Assembly: GCA_900555425.1 (NCBI GenBank)
Contig: UNSM01000017.1
Coordinates: forward strand, 1-12,849
Direction: 5' to 3'
Length of the DNA stretch: 12,849 nt
DNA from: Candidatus Saccharimonadota bacterium
GTDB lineage: Bacteria > Patescibacteriota > Saccharimonadia > Saccharimonadales > Saccharimonadaceae
Position 1 is the stretch's first letter. The number at the start of each line of letters is the position of its first letter. The notes under the pieces are model-generated. The model saw only the letters and a list, made by a program, of their open reading frames with translations. It was not told the DNA's origin and ran no database searches. Position numbers and translations under genes: made by a program. Of this stretch, positions 1 through 7,178 are shown piece by piece.

Positions 1-5
1 TCTTC

Positions 6-1124
6 TCACTCGTTCCTGCCCTCCCTTTTAATAATAATTATGTCCTTATTCTTCTTGTCCTGGATAATTTCAATTTCCTCGGCTTTAAGTTCCTGCAAAT
101 CTTTAATAATTTCAATCTCATATTGCGCACCGCTAAACAGCGAAGATTTTTTCACTTCATAAATTTTAATATAATGCCGAACCGCCAGATCTAATAATTG
201 CGCGACCTTTGGCAAGCCTTTGACCTTGAACGGATCATCGTATTTTTTCAAAACATATGTCGACATCAAAACGCTAATATCCTCTGGCGGTAAATATTCC
301 GGTGGAATCGGTTTTAATTCCTTATCTCTGCCAACCAACCGCCTATATCGAATTATTAGAAAAATCACCAAAGGCGTCGCGATTGTATAAGCCAAAATCT
401 GCATCAAATGCCAAATTCCAATCAACTTTTCCATTAGCGTTTCTTGATATTCAGAAAAAGTTCCGCTCTTAAATCCAACCGCCACGGTTACACCTTGTCG
501 ACGACCCAACTTATCTATTTTCGCAGCAATCCGGCTCTCATCTTCGCTTAAGTCGCATTGCGTCTTCGAACCTCGACTGCCGACATAACAAAAAGCTTTC
601 CCTTGCCTTGCCGCAACCAAAGACTCATCAAGTTTCACGGAAATTTGCACATTTTCCATCGGGACACGCCACTCATCGCCAATCACATCCCAATAGAATT
701 CATCACGCCCCGTATTACTGTAATTCTTAGTTACGTCACGCTGTGTAAACTTAATAATATAAGTTTTCTCGCCTTCTACGTAAGTGTTTTTATTGCCAAT
801 CCTCAACTCATCATCATTCCAAGAATATTCAAGCGACGTACCATTTTCATCAGTTACAGATTGCAATGAAAAATTCGTCGAGTGATCATCGTACTTCTTA
901 ACAAAAACTGGCGCGATTCCCCGATTTTGGTTCGGCGGAAAATTAGCGGTAATTCGCCAAGTAGCTTCCAATTTTGATCGATTATCAGAGTCGCGACTCA
1001 ACGAATATTCCGCATCAAATTTTGTGATAGTAAAATTATCCGTCGAGCGCGCCGCAAACGCCATCTTGCCAGACCCGACCAATAATAGCCCGACAGTTAG
1101 TAGCCCCAAAAGAAAACGTTTCAT
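6..1124 (-). CDS. DUF2207-family membrane protein, apparently short at its C-terminus
   Basis: A 372-residue predicted membrane protein of unknown function. It has an N-terminal signal peptide (residues 1-25, hydrophobic core then AFAA) and an extracytoplasmic beta-rich domain (about 26-235) with the DUF2207-like stretch FYWDVIGDEWRVP near residue 143. Two cysteines (C180, C190) could form a disulfide. One clear transmembrane helix (about 240-261) precedes a cytoplasmic part starting IPPEYLPPEDISVL. The family match is from memory of the pattern. Family members are usually well over 500 residues with further membrane helices; this one stops after the LKAEEIEIIQD segment with a charged tail. 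The stop lies 6 bases from the window edge, so what follows cannot be seen. The ATG at 1124 has no Shine-Dalgarno but sits 6 nt after a TGCTATAAT box, implying a leaderless mRNA. It lies 18 bp after lysS. Function is unknown. Confidence 0.8.
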   Translation of the reverse strand: MKRFLLGLLTVGLLLVGSGKMAFAARSTDNFTITKFDAEYSLSRDSDNRSKLEATWRITANFPPNQNRGIAPVFVKKYDDHSTNFSLQSVTDENGTSLEYSWNDDELRIGNKNTYVEGEKTYIIKFTQRDVTKNYSNTGRDEFYWDVIGDEWRVPMENVQISVKLDESLVAARQGKAFCYVGSRGSKTQCDLSEDESRIAAKIDKLGRRQGVTVAVGFKSGTFSEYQETLMEKLIGIWHLMQILAYTIATPLVIFLIIRYRRLVGRDKELKPIPPEYLPPEDISVLMSTYVLKKYDDPFKVKGLPKVAQLLDLAVRHYIKIYEVKKSSLFSGAQYEIEIIKDLQELKAEEIEIIQDKKNKDIIIIKREGRNE

Positions 1125-1130
1125 GCTTTA

Positions 1131-1139
1131 ATTATAGCA
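1131..1139 (-). promoter_or_regulatory. Extended -10 promoter of the DUF2207 gene (leaderless)
   Basis: On the minus strand this reads TGCTATAAT, a perfect -10 box with the extended TGn. No -35 box is visible at 16-18 bp. Exactly 6 nt (TAAAGC) separate it from the ATG at 1124, so the predicted start of transcription is the A of the ATG. It lies in the 18-bp gap after lysS. Confidence 0.65.
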
Positions 1140-1142
1140 AAA

Positions 1143-2645
1143 TTACAAGTTGACTTGCGGATAAATCGCCCGAGTTGTTTCGTCAATTTCACTCTTAAGC
1201 TGCGGGAACGGCACACCTTCACGCGCTGTAACGCCCTCGAAAATCCAGAATACCCTTTCAGAATATCCCCAACCACAAGCCGGCGGCATTCCGTATTCCA
1301 ACATCTCAACATAATCAATATCAAGCATCATCGCCTCCTCATCACCAGCGTCACGCATTTGTTGCTGTTCAAGGAAACGATTTAGCTGGTCAATCGGATC
1401 ATTCAGCTCAGAGAATCCATTGCCCAATTCCGAACCAGCGATCACCGGCTGAAAACGCTCCACCGTCTCTGGATTTTCCGGATTAGTCTTTGACAATGGA
1501 CTAATAAACTTCGGTGTATTCACCAACCAAACCGGACCAGCAACATCTTTACGAATATTCTTCCATAATTTATCAATACTGCGTGGAATAGAATCAGTTT
1601 TTTCAACTTCCAAATTATACTCTTTCAGTTTAGCGGCAACTTCTTCAATTGTCGTGTTATAAACATCGATTCCGTAATGCTTGCGAATAACTTCAGCATA
1701 GTCCCAGACTTCCCACTCACCACTCATGTCGACGTTGAATTTGCCCAATTGAAATTGCAAGGTGCCAAAAGTCTTCTGAAGCACATCTTTATACATCGAC
1801 TCCATAAAACGCATTCCCTGCTTCCAATCCCAGTAAGCCGCGTACCACTCCATAGCAATATGCTCTGGCAAATGCTCGTCCGAATAATTTTCATTACGAA
1901 AACGCGGACCGAGATCATAAACTTTCTCAAATCCAGCGCCAATCAATCGCTTCAATGGCAATTCGTGGCTAATTCGCAAGTAAAACTGCTGATCACCCAG
2001 CGCATCCATATGCGTCACAAATGGGTTCGCGTCCGCACCGCCAGTGGTGTGCTCCAAAACAGGAACATTAATCTCAATAAATCCATTACTATTCAAATAA
2101 TCTCGCGTTGCTTGCCAAAACTTACTTCGGCGAATGAATCGCTCACGAACTTCAGGATTGACGTTCATATCAACATAACGTCGACGCAAGCGCTCTTCCT
2201 TATTCTCTAATTTTTCTGGCATTGGTCTTAACGATTTAGTCAACAATCTAAGTTCGCGTACACCAACAGATTTTTCACCTGTTTGTGTCGTGGTCATCAC
2301 GCCCTTCGCCTCAATAAAATCGCCCGTGTCCAGTAATTTAAGCTGCTTCATTCCAAGCACACCGCGCGCAGCATCTAATTCCGCCACGCCATCACGCTGC
2401 AAGTAAAGCTGCACATCACCAGATTGATCGCGTAATTTAATAAATGCCAATTTGCCAAAACTGCGAATAGACGCCACGCGACCCGCAACAACAACTTCCT
2501 TACCAGCTAGCTCATCATACTTAGACAAAACCTCAGCACAAGTATGAGTTCGTTCTGATTTTGCTGGATATGGTTCAACGCCTAATTGACGTAATGTTTC
2601 CAGTTTTCGTAGTCGTTCATTGCGATAATCTTGAAGTGTAGCCAT
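1143..2645 (-). CDS. lysS: Lysyl-tRNA synthetase, class II (LysRS)
   Basis: Charges tRNA-Lys with lysine in the cytoplasm. The 500-residue length is normal for bacterial class II LysRS. An N-terminal OB-fold anticodon-binding domain (about residues 50-150, with VVVAGRVASIRSFGKLAFI) is followed by the class II catalytic core. Recognisable core segments are NVPVLEHTTGGADANPF, YLRISHELPLKRLIGAGFEKVYDLG, motif 2 RFRNE, ELNDPIDQLNRF, and motif 3 around GMPPACGWGYSERVFW. Motifs 2 and 3 differ from the textbook enzyme: motif 2 continues with LPEHIAMEWY rather than NPEFTMLE, and motif 3 has GWGYSERV rather than GLGIGIDRM. The catalytic arginines are kept. Such variants seem typical of this lineage rather than of a broken gene. 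The ATG at 2645 has no Shine-Dalgarno and follows a TGCTATAAT box closely. It lies downstream of greA (46 bp). Confidence 0.97.
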   Translation of the reverse strand: MATLQDYRNERLRKLETLRQLGVEPYPAKSERTHTCAEVLSKYDELAGKEVVVAGRVASIRSFGKLAFIKLRDQSGDVQLYLQRDGVAELDAARGVLGMKQLKLLDTGDFIEAKGVMTTTQTGEKSVGVRELRLLTKSLRPMPEKLENKEERLRRRYVDMNVNPEVRERFIRRSKFWQATRDYLNSNGFIEINVPVLEHTTGGADANPFVTHMDALGDQQFYLRISHELPLKRLIGAGFEKVYDLGPRFRNENYSDEHLPEHIAMEWYAAYWDWKQGMRFMESMYKDVLQKTFGTLQFQLGKFNVDMSGEWEVWDYAEVIRKHYGIDVYNTTIEEVAAKLKEYNLEVEKTDSIPRSIDKLWKNIRKDVAGPVWLVNTPKFISPLSKTNPENPETVERFQPVIAGSELGNGFSELNDPIDQLNRFLEQQQMRDAGDEEAMMLDIDYVEMLEYGMPPACGWGYSERVFWIFEGVTAREGVPFPQLKSEIDETTRAIYPQVNL

Positions 2646-2655
2646 AACAGAGATA

Positions 2656-2671
2656 ATTATAGCACATTATA
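2656..2671 (-). promoter_or_regulatory. Promoter of lysS: two tandem TATAAT boxes
   Basis: The minus strand carries TATAAT twice, at 2671-2666 and 2661-2656. The proximal box has an extended TGC in front. No -35 element is clear. The proximal box ends 10 nt before the lysS ATG, predicting a leader of only about 0-4 nt, in keeping with the missing Shine-Dalgarno. Confidence 0.6.
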
Positions 2672-2691
2672 CGCGGCAAATCCCGCCGGAC

Positions 2692-3147
2692 TTAAGATAT
2701 CGACTTAATAATGTAAGTAATTTCGGCTTTTGGCGTTTTAATCGTCACTTCGTCACCAATTTTCTTACCAATCAATTCTTTGCCAATTGGCGACTGATCT
2801 GAGATTCGTCCAGCCAACGGATCGGCTTCAACTGGTCCAACCACTGTGTAAGATACGGTTCTTTCTGGGCATTGCAATTCAACTGTACTACCCAAGCCAA
2901 CGCTTGAGCTACCGTTGGATTTAATAATTTCGGCGTTCTGCAAAATATCTTCAATTTCCAAAATTCGCGTTTCCACCAAGCCTTGCTCTTCGCGTGCAGC
3001 GTCATATTCCGCGTTTTCGCTCAAGTCGCCAAAGTCTCGCGCTGCCGCAATTTTTTCAGCAATTTCGCCACGTCGGCCCTTCAACTCTGCCAATTCTTTT
3101 TCTAAATCAGCCTTCCCGGCTTCTGTAATTTGATAAGTTTTTTTCAT
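2692..3147 (-). CDS. greA: Transcription elongation factor GreA
   Basis: Enters the RNA polymerase secondary channel and stimulates cleavage of backtracked RNA, rescuing stalled elongation complexes. The 151 residues cover the whole family length. The N-terminal antiparallel coiled coil (about 1-75) ends in the GreA signature ARDFGDLSENAEYDAAREEQ, whose tip acids D and E coordinate the cleavage Mg ion. The C-terminal FKBP-like domain has the conserved GRISDQSPIGKELIGKKIGDEV segment. The acidic DLSENAEY tip favours GreA or a GreA-type paralogue over GreB. Start ATG at 3147 is preceded by a strong GGAGG (3156-3160) with an 8-nt gap. The gene has its own consensus promoter and an ~85-nt leader with dyad symmetry. 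It lies 132 bp after proS and 46 bp before lysS. Confidence 0.97.
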   Translation of the reverse strand: MKKTYQITEAGKADLEKELAELKGRRGEIAEKIAAARDFGDLSENAEYDAAREEQGLVETRILEIEDILQNAEIIKSNGSSSVGLGSTVELQCPERTVSYTVVGPVEADPLAGRISDQSPIGKELIGKKIGDEVTIKTPKAEITYIIKSIS

Positions 3148-3194
3148 AAAAATTTCCTCCTCTACTGTATGTAGTGGTATTAGTCTTACGATCT

Positions 3195-3210
3195 ACACTA
3201 AATATAGTGT
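3195..3210 (-). repeat. 16-bp inverted repeat in the greA leader
   Basis: Two perfect 6-bp arms, ACACTA and TAGTGT, are separated by 4 bases. In the greA transcript this would form a small hairpin with a 4-nt loop inside the predicted 5' leader. A second, weaker dyad (CTAC-5 nt-GTAG, about 3162-3174) lies just ahead of the Shine-Dalgarno. The TAGTG arm could also pair with a CACTA at about 3172-3176. It could act as an RNA element or a protein-binding site. Confidence 0.45.
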
Positions 3211-3239
3211 TTTTAATTAGTCTTGATTAAGTCTATCTG

Positions 3240-3268
3240 AGTATATCAATCGCTATTTATTATGTCAA
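3240..3268 (-). promoter_or_regulatory. Promoter of greA (TTGACA-17-TATACT)
   Basis: The minus strand has TTGACA at 3268-3263 (six of six), a 17-bp spacer ending in TGA (extended -10), and TATACT at 3245-3240 (five of six). The predicted start is near 3233, giving a leader of about 85 nt. This is the best housekeeping-type promoter in the window along with that at 10990-11018. Confidence 0.75.
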
Positions 3269-3279
3269 TATAATCAGCC

Positions 3280-4527
3280 TTACCGACTCAAGCAAAAATC
3301 CATCAATTGCTGATAATCCATTTTTCGCGTTTCGCCAGTTGCTCGTTCCGTCAATTCAAACAAGCCATCACCGTCAATCGCTCGATCGCCGATCGTTATC
3401 CGCCACGGCAAACCCATGAGCTCAGCATCAGCAAATTTCACGCCTGGACGCTCGTCGCGATCATCAAGTAGCGCATCGACGCCGTTATTAGCCAGCTCGT
3501 CATAAAACTTGCCTGCTAGTTCCTGCCCTTTTTCACCAATTGCAACGACATAAACCTTAAACGGCGCAATATTTTCCGGCCAAACCAAACCTTTATCGTC
3601 AGCAAACTTCTCAACAATCACACCCATAACTCGCGTAATTCCAATACCATAACTTCCCATATAAGCGTATCGCTCTTTGCCTTCGGCGTCAGTAAATACC
3701 AACTTCATTTCTTCAGATTTCTGCGTACCGAAATTAAAGATATTGCCAACTTCAGCAGTTTTCACTTTCTCTAACTCGCTACGATCAACGCCGAGCTCCT
3801 CAATTGCTTCATCCAAAACTTCCTCATTAACAGCGATATTTTTACCACGATGCAAATAAATATAATCCTCACCAGCATCGCAAATCGTCTGAAACTCATG
3901 GCTAAACTTCGTAAAAGCGCCGCCAGAAGCAAACGTCACATACGTTTCATCGCCAATTCCAAATCGGTCATAACAACGCTTATACGCCTCAATGACCGAA
4001 TTGTAATAACTATCCAAGCTCTCCTTGCTGTCGTGAATCGAATACATATCCTTCATCACAAATTCACGACCACGCATAATTCCACTCTTAGCGCGAAGTT
4101 CGTTTCGCAATTTATTCTGGAATTGATAAACGCTAATTGGCAAATCTTTGTAGCTCTTTAAGTAATTGCGAAGAAGATCAACAATCGGCTCCTCGTGCGT
4201 CCAGCCAAAACCTATATCCGTGCCGTCTTGCAGCTTAGACTTAAACCAAATATCAACCAATTCATCGCTCCAGCGACCAGTTTCTTGCCATAATTCCTTT
4301 CGTTGCAAAGTACTCATCACCAATTCCTGGCTATTAACCTTGTCCATTTCCTCGCGAACAATTTGCTTAATATTCTCAAGAACTCTCAAACCCAACGGTA
4401 AAAACGAATACACGCCCGCCATCGTTTTATGCACGTAGCCAGCACGAATCAAAAGCTGAGCATTTCGCGCAACCTCGCCAGCTGGCGCCTGTTTCAAAGT
4501 TCTAGTAAAAAGTTGTGTCATTCGCAT
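3280..4527 (-). CDS. proS: Prolyl-tRNA synthetase, short form without editing domain
   Basis: Charges tRNA-Pro with proline. The 415 residues contain the class II core: motif 1 region GVYSFLPLGLRVLENI (about 38-53), GWTHEEPIVDLL (108-119), motif 2 with RNELRAKSGIMRGREFVMKDMYS (141-163), and motif 3 MGSYGIGITR (290-299). The C-terminal anticodon-binding domain (about 322-415) contains DDRDERPGVKFADAELMGLPWRI. The usual bacterial enzyme is about 570 residues and carries a large editing insertion between motifs 2 and 3. Here that interval is only about 130 residues and reads straight from GEDYIYLHRGKNIAVNEE to VKTAEVGNIFNFGT, so the insertion is absent rather than damaged. The ATG at 4527 has AAGGAG (4534-4539) at 6 nt, overlapping the stop of the CPBP gene. 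It is the last gene of the frr operon. Confidence 0.97.
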   Translation of the reverse strand: MRMTQLFTRTLKQAPAGEVARNAQLLIRAGYVHKTMAGVYSFLPLGLRVLENIKQIVREEMDKVNSQELVMSTLQRKELWQETGRWSDELVDIWFKSKLQDGTDIGFGWTHEEPIVDLLRNYLKSYKDLPISVYQFQNKLRNELRAKSGIMRGREFVMKDMYSIHDSKESLDSYYNSVIEAYKRCYDRFGIGDETYVTFASGGAFTKFSHEFQTICDAGEDYIYLHRGKNIAVNEEVLDEAIEELGVDRSELEKVKTAEVGNIFNFGTQKSEEMKLVFTDAEGKERYAYMGSYGIGITRVMGVIVEKFADDKGLVWPENIAPFKVYVVAIGEKGQELAGKFYDELANNGVDALLDDRDERPGVKFADAELMGLPWRITIGDRAIDGDGLFELTERATGETRKMDYQQLMDFCLSR

Positions 4528-4538
4528 ATTTTTCTCCT

Positions 4539-5345
4539 TTACATAAATATAAATGGCAATAACGATTCCGTCTGATTAATTGCGCCCGTATTGATAAACA
4601 AGAAATAAAAAGCTATTCCGTTTTTCATCATATGCATCATAATAGGCACCCAAATTGCGCCAGTATATTCCCTAGTTGCACACATAACCAGGCTTAAAGT
4701 AAATGTATCAACTGCCACCGCCCATTGCAATGGTGAATCTGGACCAACCCAAAGATGTGCCGCGCCAAACGCTATGCTCGTTATGATAATTGATAGCCAA
4801 ATCGAGAAAGAATTACGCAACTTGCCATAAAGATATCCGCGATATAAAAGCTCCTCAACAATCGGCGCCAGCACCACCAACACAACGAACGCCATGATAA
4901 ATTGCCAATGAGTCGCCAGCATACTCTGACTGAACGGTATGATCTGCTTTTGCTGCATATCCACCGAGAAAACACCACTGGCAATGCTCATCGTAACCAT
5001 TGTTAGTAAAAAGTACGCCACGAAAGCAAACGGAGAGATGAATATTTCCAAAAACGTTGGCCAATCATTCACGCCCAAATTGCTCAAAGTTGTTCGGCGC
5101 TTCTTAACCAAAAACGGTACAGAAATCACGACAATTAGCGACAAAATATATACAACAACCGAAAGCACTGTGTTAGAAATAACTGGATTTATAGAACTGA
5201 GCGGTATACCGATTTTCACCAAAGCACCGACTGCCAATGAAACAACAACTTCCACCGCCAAAAATACGCCATAAACCCAAGCTGGGAGCGCCAAAATCAG
5301 CCACCATTTGCGGTTTTTTAATTTCTTAGAAGAGTTTTCCAACAT
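4539..5345 (-). CDS. CPBP-family intramembrane metalloprotease (Rce1/Abi-like)
   Basis: A polytopic membrane protein of about 268 residues with the three CPBP signatures. The first is EELLYRG (glutamates at about 165-166, arginine at 170). The second is FGAAHLW (histidine at 198). The third is HMMKN (histidine at 239, asparagine at 243). These residues form the active site in Rce1-type glutamate proteases. About seven hydrophobic segments span the protein. Substrates are unknown; family members process prenylated proteins, bacteriocin precursors or act in immunity. The gene overlaps the end of rseP by 20 bases and ends 11 bp before proS, so it is translated as part of that operon. The start is ambiguous: a GTG at 5348 immediately precedes the ATG at 5345, with only a weak GGTG upstream. 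ATG is chosen here. Confidence 0.9.
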   Translation of the reverse strand: MLENSSKKLKNRKWWLILALPAWVYGVFLAVEVVVSLAVGALVKIGIPLSSINPVISNTVLSVVVYILSLIVVISVPFLVKKRRTTLSNLGVNDWPTFLEIFISPFAFVAYFLLTMVTMSIASGVFSVDMQQKQIIPFSQSMLATHWQFIMAFVVLVVLAPIVEELLYRGYLYGKLRNSFSIWLSIIITSIAFGAAHLWVGPDSPLQWAVAVDTFTLSLVMCATREYTGAIWVPIMMHMMKNGIAFYFLFINTGAINQTESLLPFIFM

Positions 5346-6486
5346 CACTGATCGTCACCAAAATTGTTAAGATTAATAGAATTAACATACCAGTTGCCTG
5401 AATATTTTCTTCACGTTCTTTTGTTAAATCTTTCTTAAATAAGCGGAAAATTGTCATCGTGAACCAGCGACCGCCGTCAAGCGCTGGAATTGGTAAAATG
5501 TTCATCACCGCCAGCGTCAGCGAGATTAACGCCGCCACGAAAATAATATATTCAATTCCAGAACTGACAACTGACGGGAATAATACGCCCAATATGCCAA
5601 TTGGTCCTGCTACGCTCCCGCTGACAGAGGCCAAATCAGCTCGTGCAGATTCTTTTGATTCTGCAGAACCGAATATTTGCCCGATTGATCCGTGCACGGT
5701 TTTTACCAATAACACACCAACGCCTTTGATAGTTTCATATGACAATTGCCCAGTAGTCGCCACACCCACAATAGGCGCCGACCACGTGCTATACATTTTT
5801 TCTGTCTGCCCCGGAACAACGCCCAAATATCCGCCATTTTTCACTGCCTTTTCATCATTCAACTGGACGTCAACAGCCGACTCTTTGCCGTCGCGCTTGT
5901 ACTTGACATTGATTTTTTTGCCAGCATTCTCCTTCGTTGCAATTGGCAACTTTCCCGCCTCTGTAAGCGACTGACCGTTTATCTCAATCAGTTCGTCATT
6001 AACCTTAAGTCCAGCTTTATCAGCAGGCGAACCTGGCGTAACTTTCGCTATCGCCACCGGCGAACGCCTAACCTCTGTATCAAATGGCAATTGAACTTGG
6101 TTCGACAGGATTTTCGGCATGCCAATTATCGCAAGAATCGTAAACAAAACAATCGCAGTTATCCAGTTCATCACGACGCCAGCCAGCAAGATTTTCGTCT
6201 TCACCCAAAACGTCGATCCGCCATATGTGCCCTCGCCTTTTGCGGAATCATATTCACCTTTCAACCTAACAAATCCACCAAGCGGCAGCCAATTCAGACT
6301 AAACATTACGTTTTTACCCAAGAAACTTCGCTTTACTTTCCATTTTTTTGCGGCAGGCGGAAATCCGACTCCGAACTCCTCAACCTTAACGCCGTTTCTC
6401 TTGGCGACAATAGCATGACCTAATTCATGCAAAACCACCAATAAAATGAGAACAAATAGCCCTAAAAGTACTCCCCAAATAATCAT
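5326..6486 (-). CDS. rseP: Site-2 intramembrane zinc metalloprotease RseP
   Basis: Cleaves membrane proteins within the bilayer, typically anti-sigma factors or leftover signal peptides. The 386 residues show the zinc motif HELGH (H20, E21, H24) in the first transmembrane helix, a GVVMNW segment (about 103-108), and one PDZ domain (about 146-213, with GSPADKAGLKVNDELIEINGQ). The second catalytic motif is NILPIPALDGGR, with D337 expected to complete zinc binding, followed by a final helix. Many proteobacterial RseP proteins have two PDZ domains; one is usual elsewhere. The start ATG overlaps the uppS stop (ATGA, 4 nt) and has only a weak Shine-Dalgarno, pointing to translational coupling. Its 3' end overlaps the CPBP gene. 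No sigma/anti-sigma pair is visible here, so its substrate is unknown. Confidence 0.96.
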   Translation of the reverse strand: MIIWGVLLGLFVLILLVVLHELGHAIVAKRNGVKVEEFGVGFPPAAKKWKVKRSFLGKNVMFSLNWLPLGGFVRLKGEYDSAKGEGTYGGSTFWVKTKILLAGVVMNWITAIVLFTILAIIGMPKILSNQVQLPFDTEVRRSPVAIAKVTPGSPADKAGLKVNDELIEINGQSLTEAGKLPIATKENAGKKINVKYKRDGKESAVDVQLNDEKAVKNGGYLGVVPGQTEKMYSTWSAPIVGVATTGQLSYETIKGVGVLLVKTVHGSIGQIFGSAESKESARADLASVSGSVAGPIGILGVLFPSVVSSGIEYIIFVAALISLTLAVMNILPIPALDGGRWFTMTIFRLFKKDLTKEREENIQATGMLILLILTILVTISDVGKLF

Positions 6487-7178
6487 TTTCCAAACCGCCT
6501 ATTCCGATTAGCATATTCCTCTAAAATCACCGACACATCGTCCACCGTCATGTCTGGCCAATTCTTCTCAATAAACATCAATTCGCTGTACGCCGAGCGC
6601 CACAACATAAAGTTGCTGAGCCGTTGCTCGCTAGAAGTTCTAACAATCAAATCACATGGCGGCACCTCTGGTGCGTATATATTTTGAGCAATCAACTCAG
6701 GCGTAATTTCCTCAGCAGAAACTCCAGATTGAACAATTTTTTTAACCGCATCAGCAATCTCCAGATGTCCGCCATAATTTAAGCATAAAACCAGTTCTCC
6801 ATTTTTCAGATCGGCGGTCTTTTCCTCAGCCTCGTCAATCGCTTTGATCAATTGATCCGACAAGCCTTCCCTAGACCCAACAACCCTCAAGCGAACCTCG
6901 TTTTCAATAAATATCGGAAGATCAGCCTTCAGTATATTCAGTAGCAATTTCATCAAATGTCGAACTTCTTCCTCTGACCGCTTCCAGTTCTCCGTGCTAA
7001 AAACGTAAGCGCTCGCGTATTTCACACCTCGATGAAGAACCTCCAACGCCACGTCTTTTAACGCGTTATATCCCGCCAGATGTCCTTCGTATGTCGGCAG
7101 ACCATGCTGTTTTGCCCACCGCCGATTTCCATCAACAATAAACCCGATATGCCGCGGCAAACTCACATTTTCACTCAT
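6483..7178 (-). CDS. uppS: Isoprenyl (undecaprenyl) diphosphate synthase
   Basis: A cis-prenyltransferase that builds the long-chain prenyl diphosphate used as lipid carrier for cell-wall glycans. With the chosen start it has 231 residues. Seen are HIGFIVDGNRRWAK (catalytic D16), the STENW segment (61-65), LNYGG (133-137), and RTSSEQRLSNF (180-190). The residues matching E. coli R194, R200, S202 and E213 are R180, R186, S188 and E199, all present. Two departures from the common pattern are DGNRRW for DGNGRW and TSSEQR for TSGEQR. An upstream ATG at 7199 would add 7 residues. However, GGAGG at 7186-7190 sits 7 nt before the ATG at 7178, so that start is preferred. It overlaps the preceding gene by 8 nt and rseP by 4 nt. 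Chain length cannot be read from sequence alone. Confidence 0.95.
   Translation of the reverse strand: MSENVSLPRHIGFIVDGNRRWAKQHGLPTYEGHLAGYNALKDVALEVLHRGVKYASAYVFSTENWKRSEEEVRHLMKLLLNILKADLPIFIENEVRLRVVGSREGLSDQLIKAIDEAEEKTADLKNGELVLCLNYGGHLEIADAVKKIVQSGVSAEEITPELIAQNIYAPEVPPCDLIVRTSSEQRLSNFMLWRSAYSELMFIEKNWPDMTVDDVSVILEEYANRNRRFGK

Noticed and set aside
2675..2690. GCGG/CCGC hairpin between greA and lysS as a terminator
   Set aside because: The stem is only 4-5 bp and is followed by the lysS promoter boxes rather than a T run.
3201..3206. TATATT as the greA -10 box
   Set aside because: It has no -35 partner or extended TGn, while TTGACA-17-TATACT just upstream is much better.
5746..6423. 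A 225-codon plus-strand frame opposite rseP
   Set aside because: It is fully antisense to a well-conserved protease gene, has no Shine-Dalgarno or promoter, and its product resembles no protein family.
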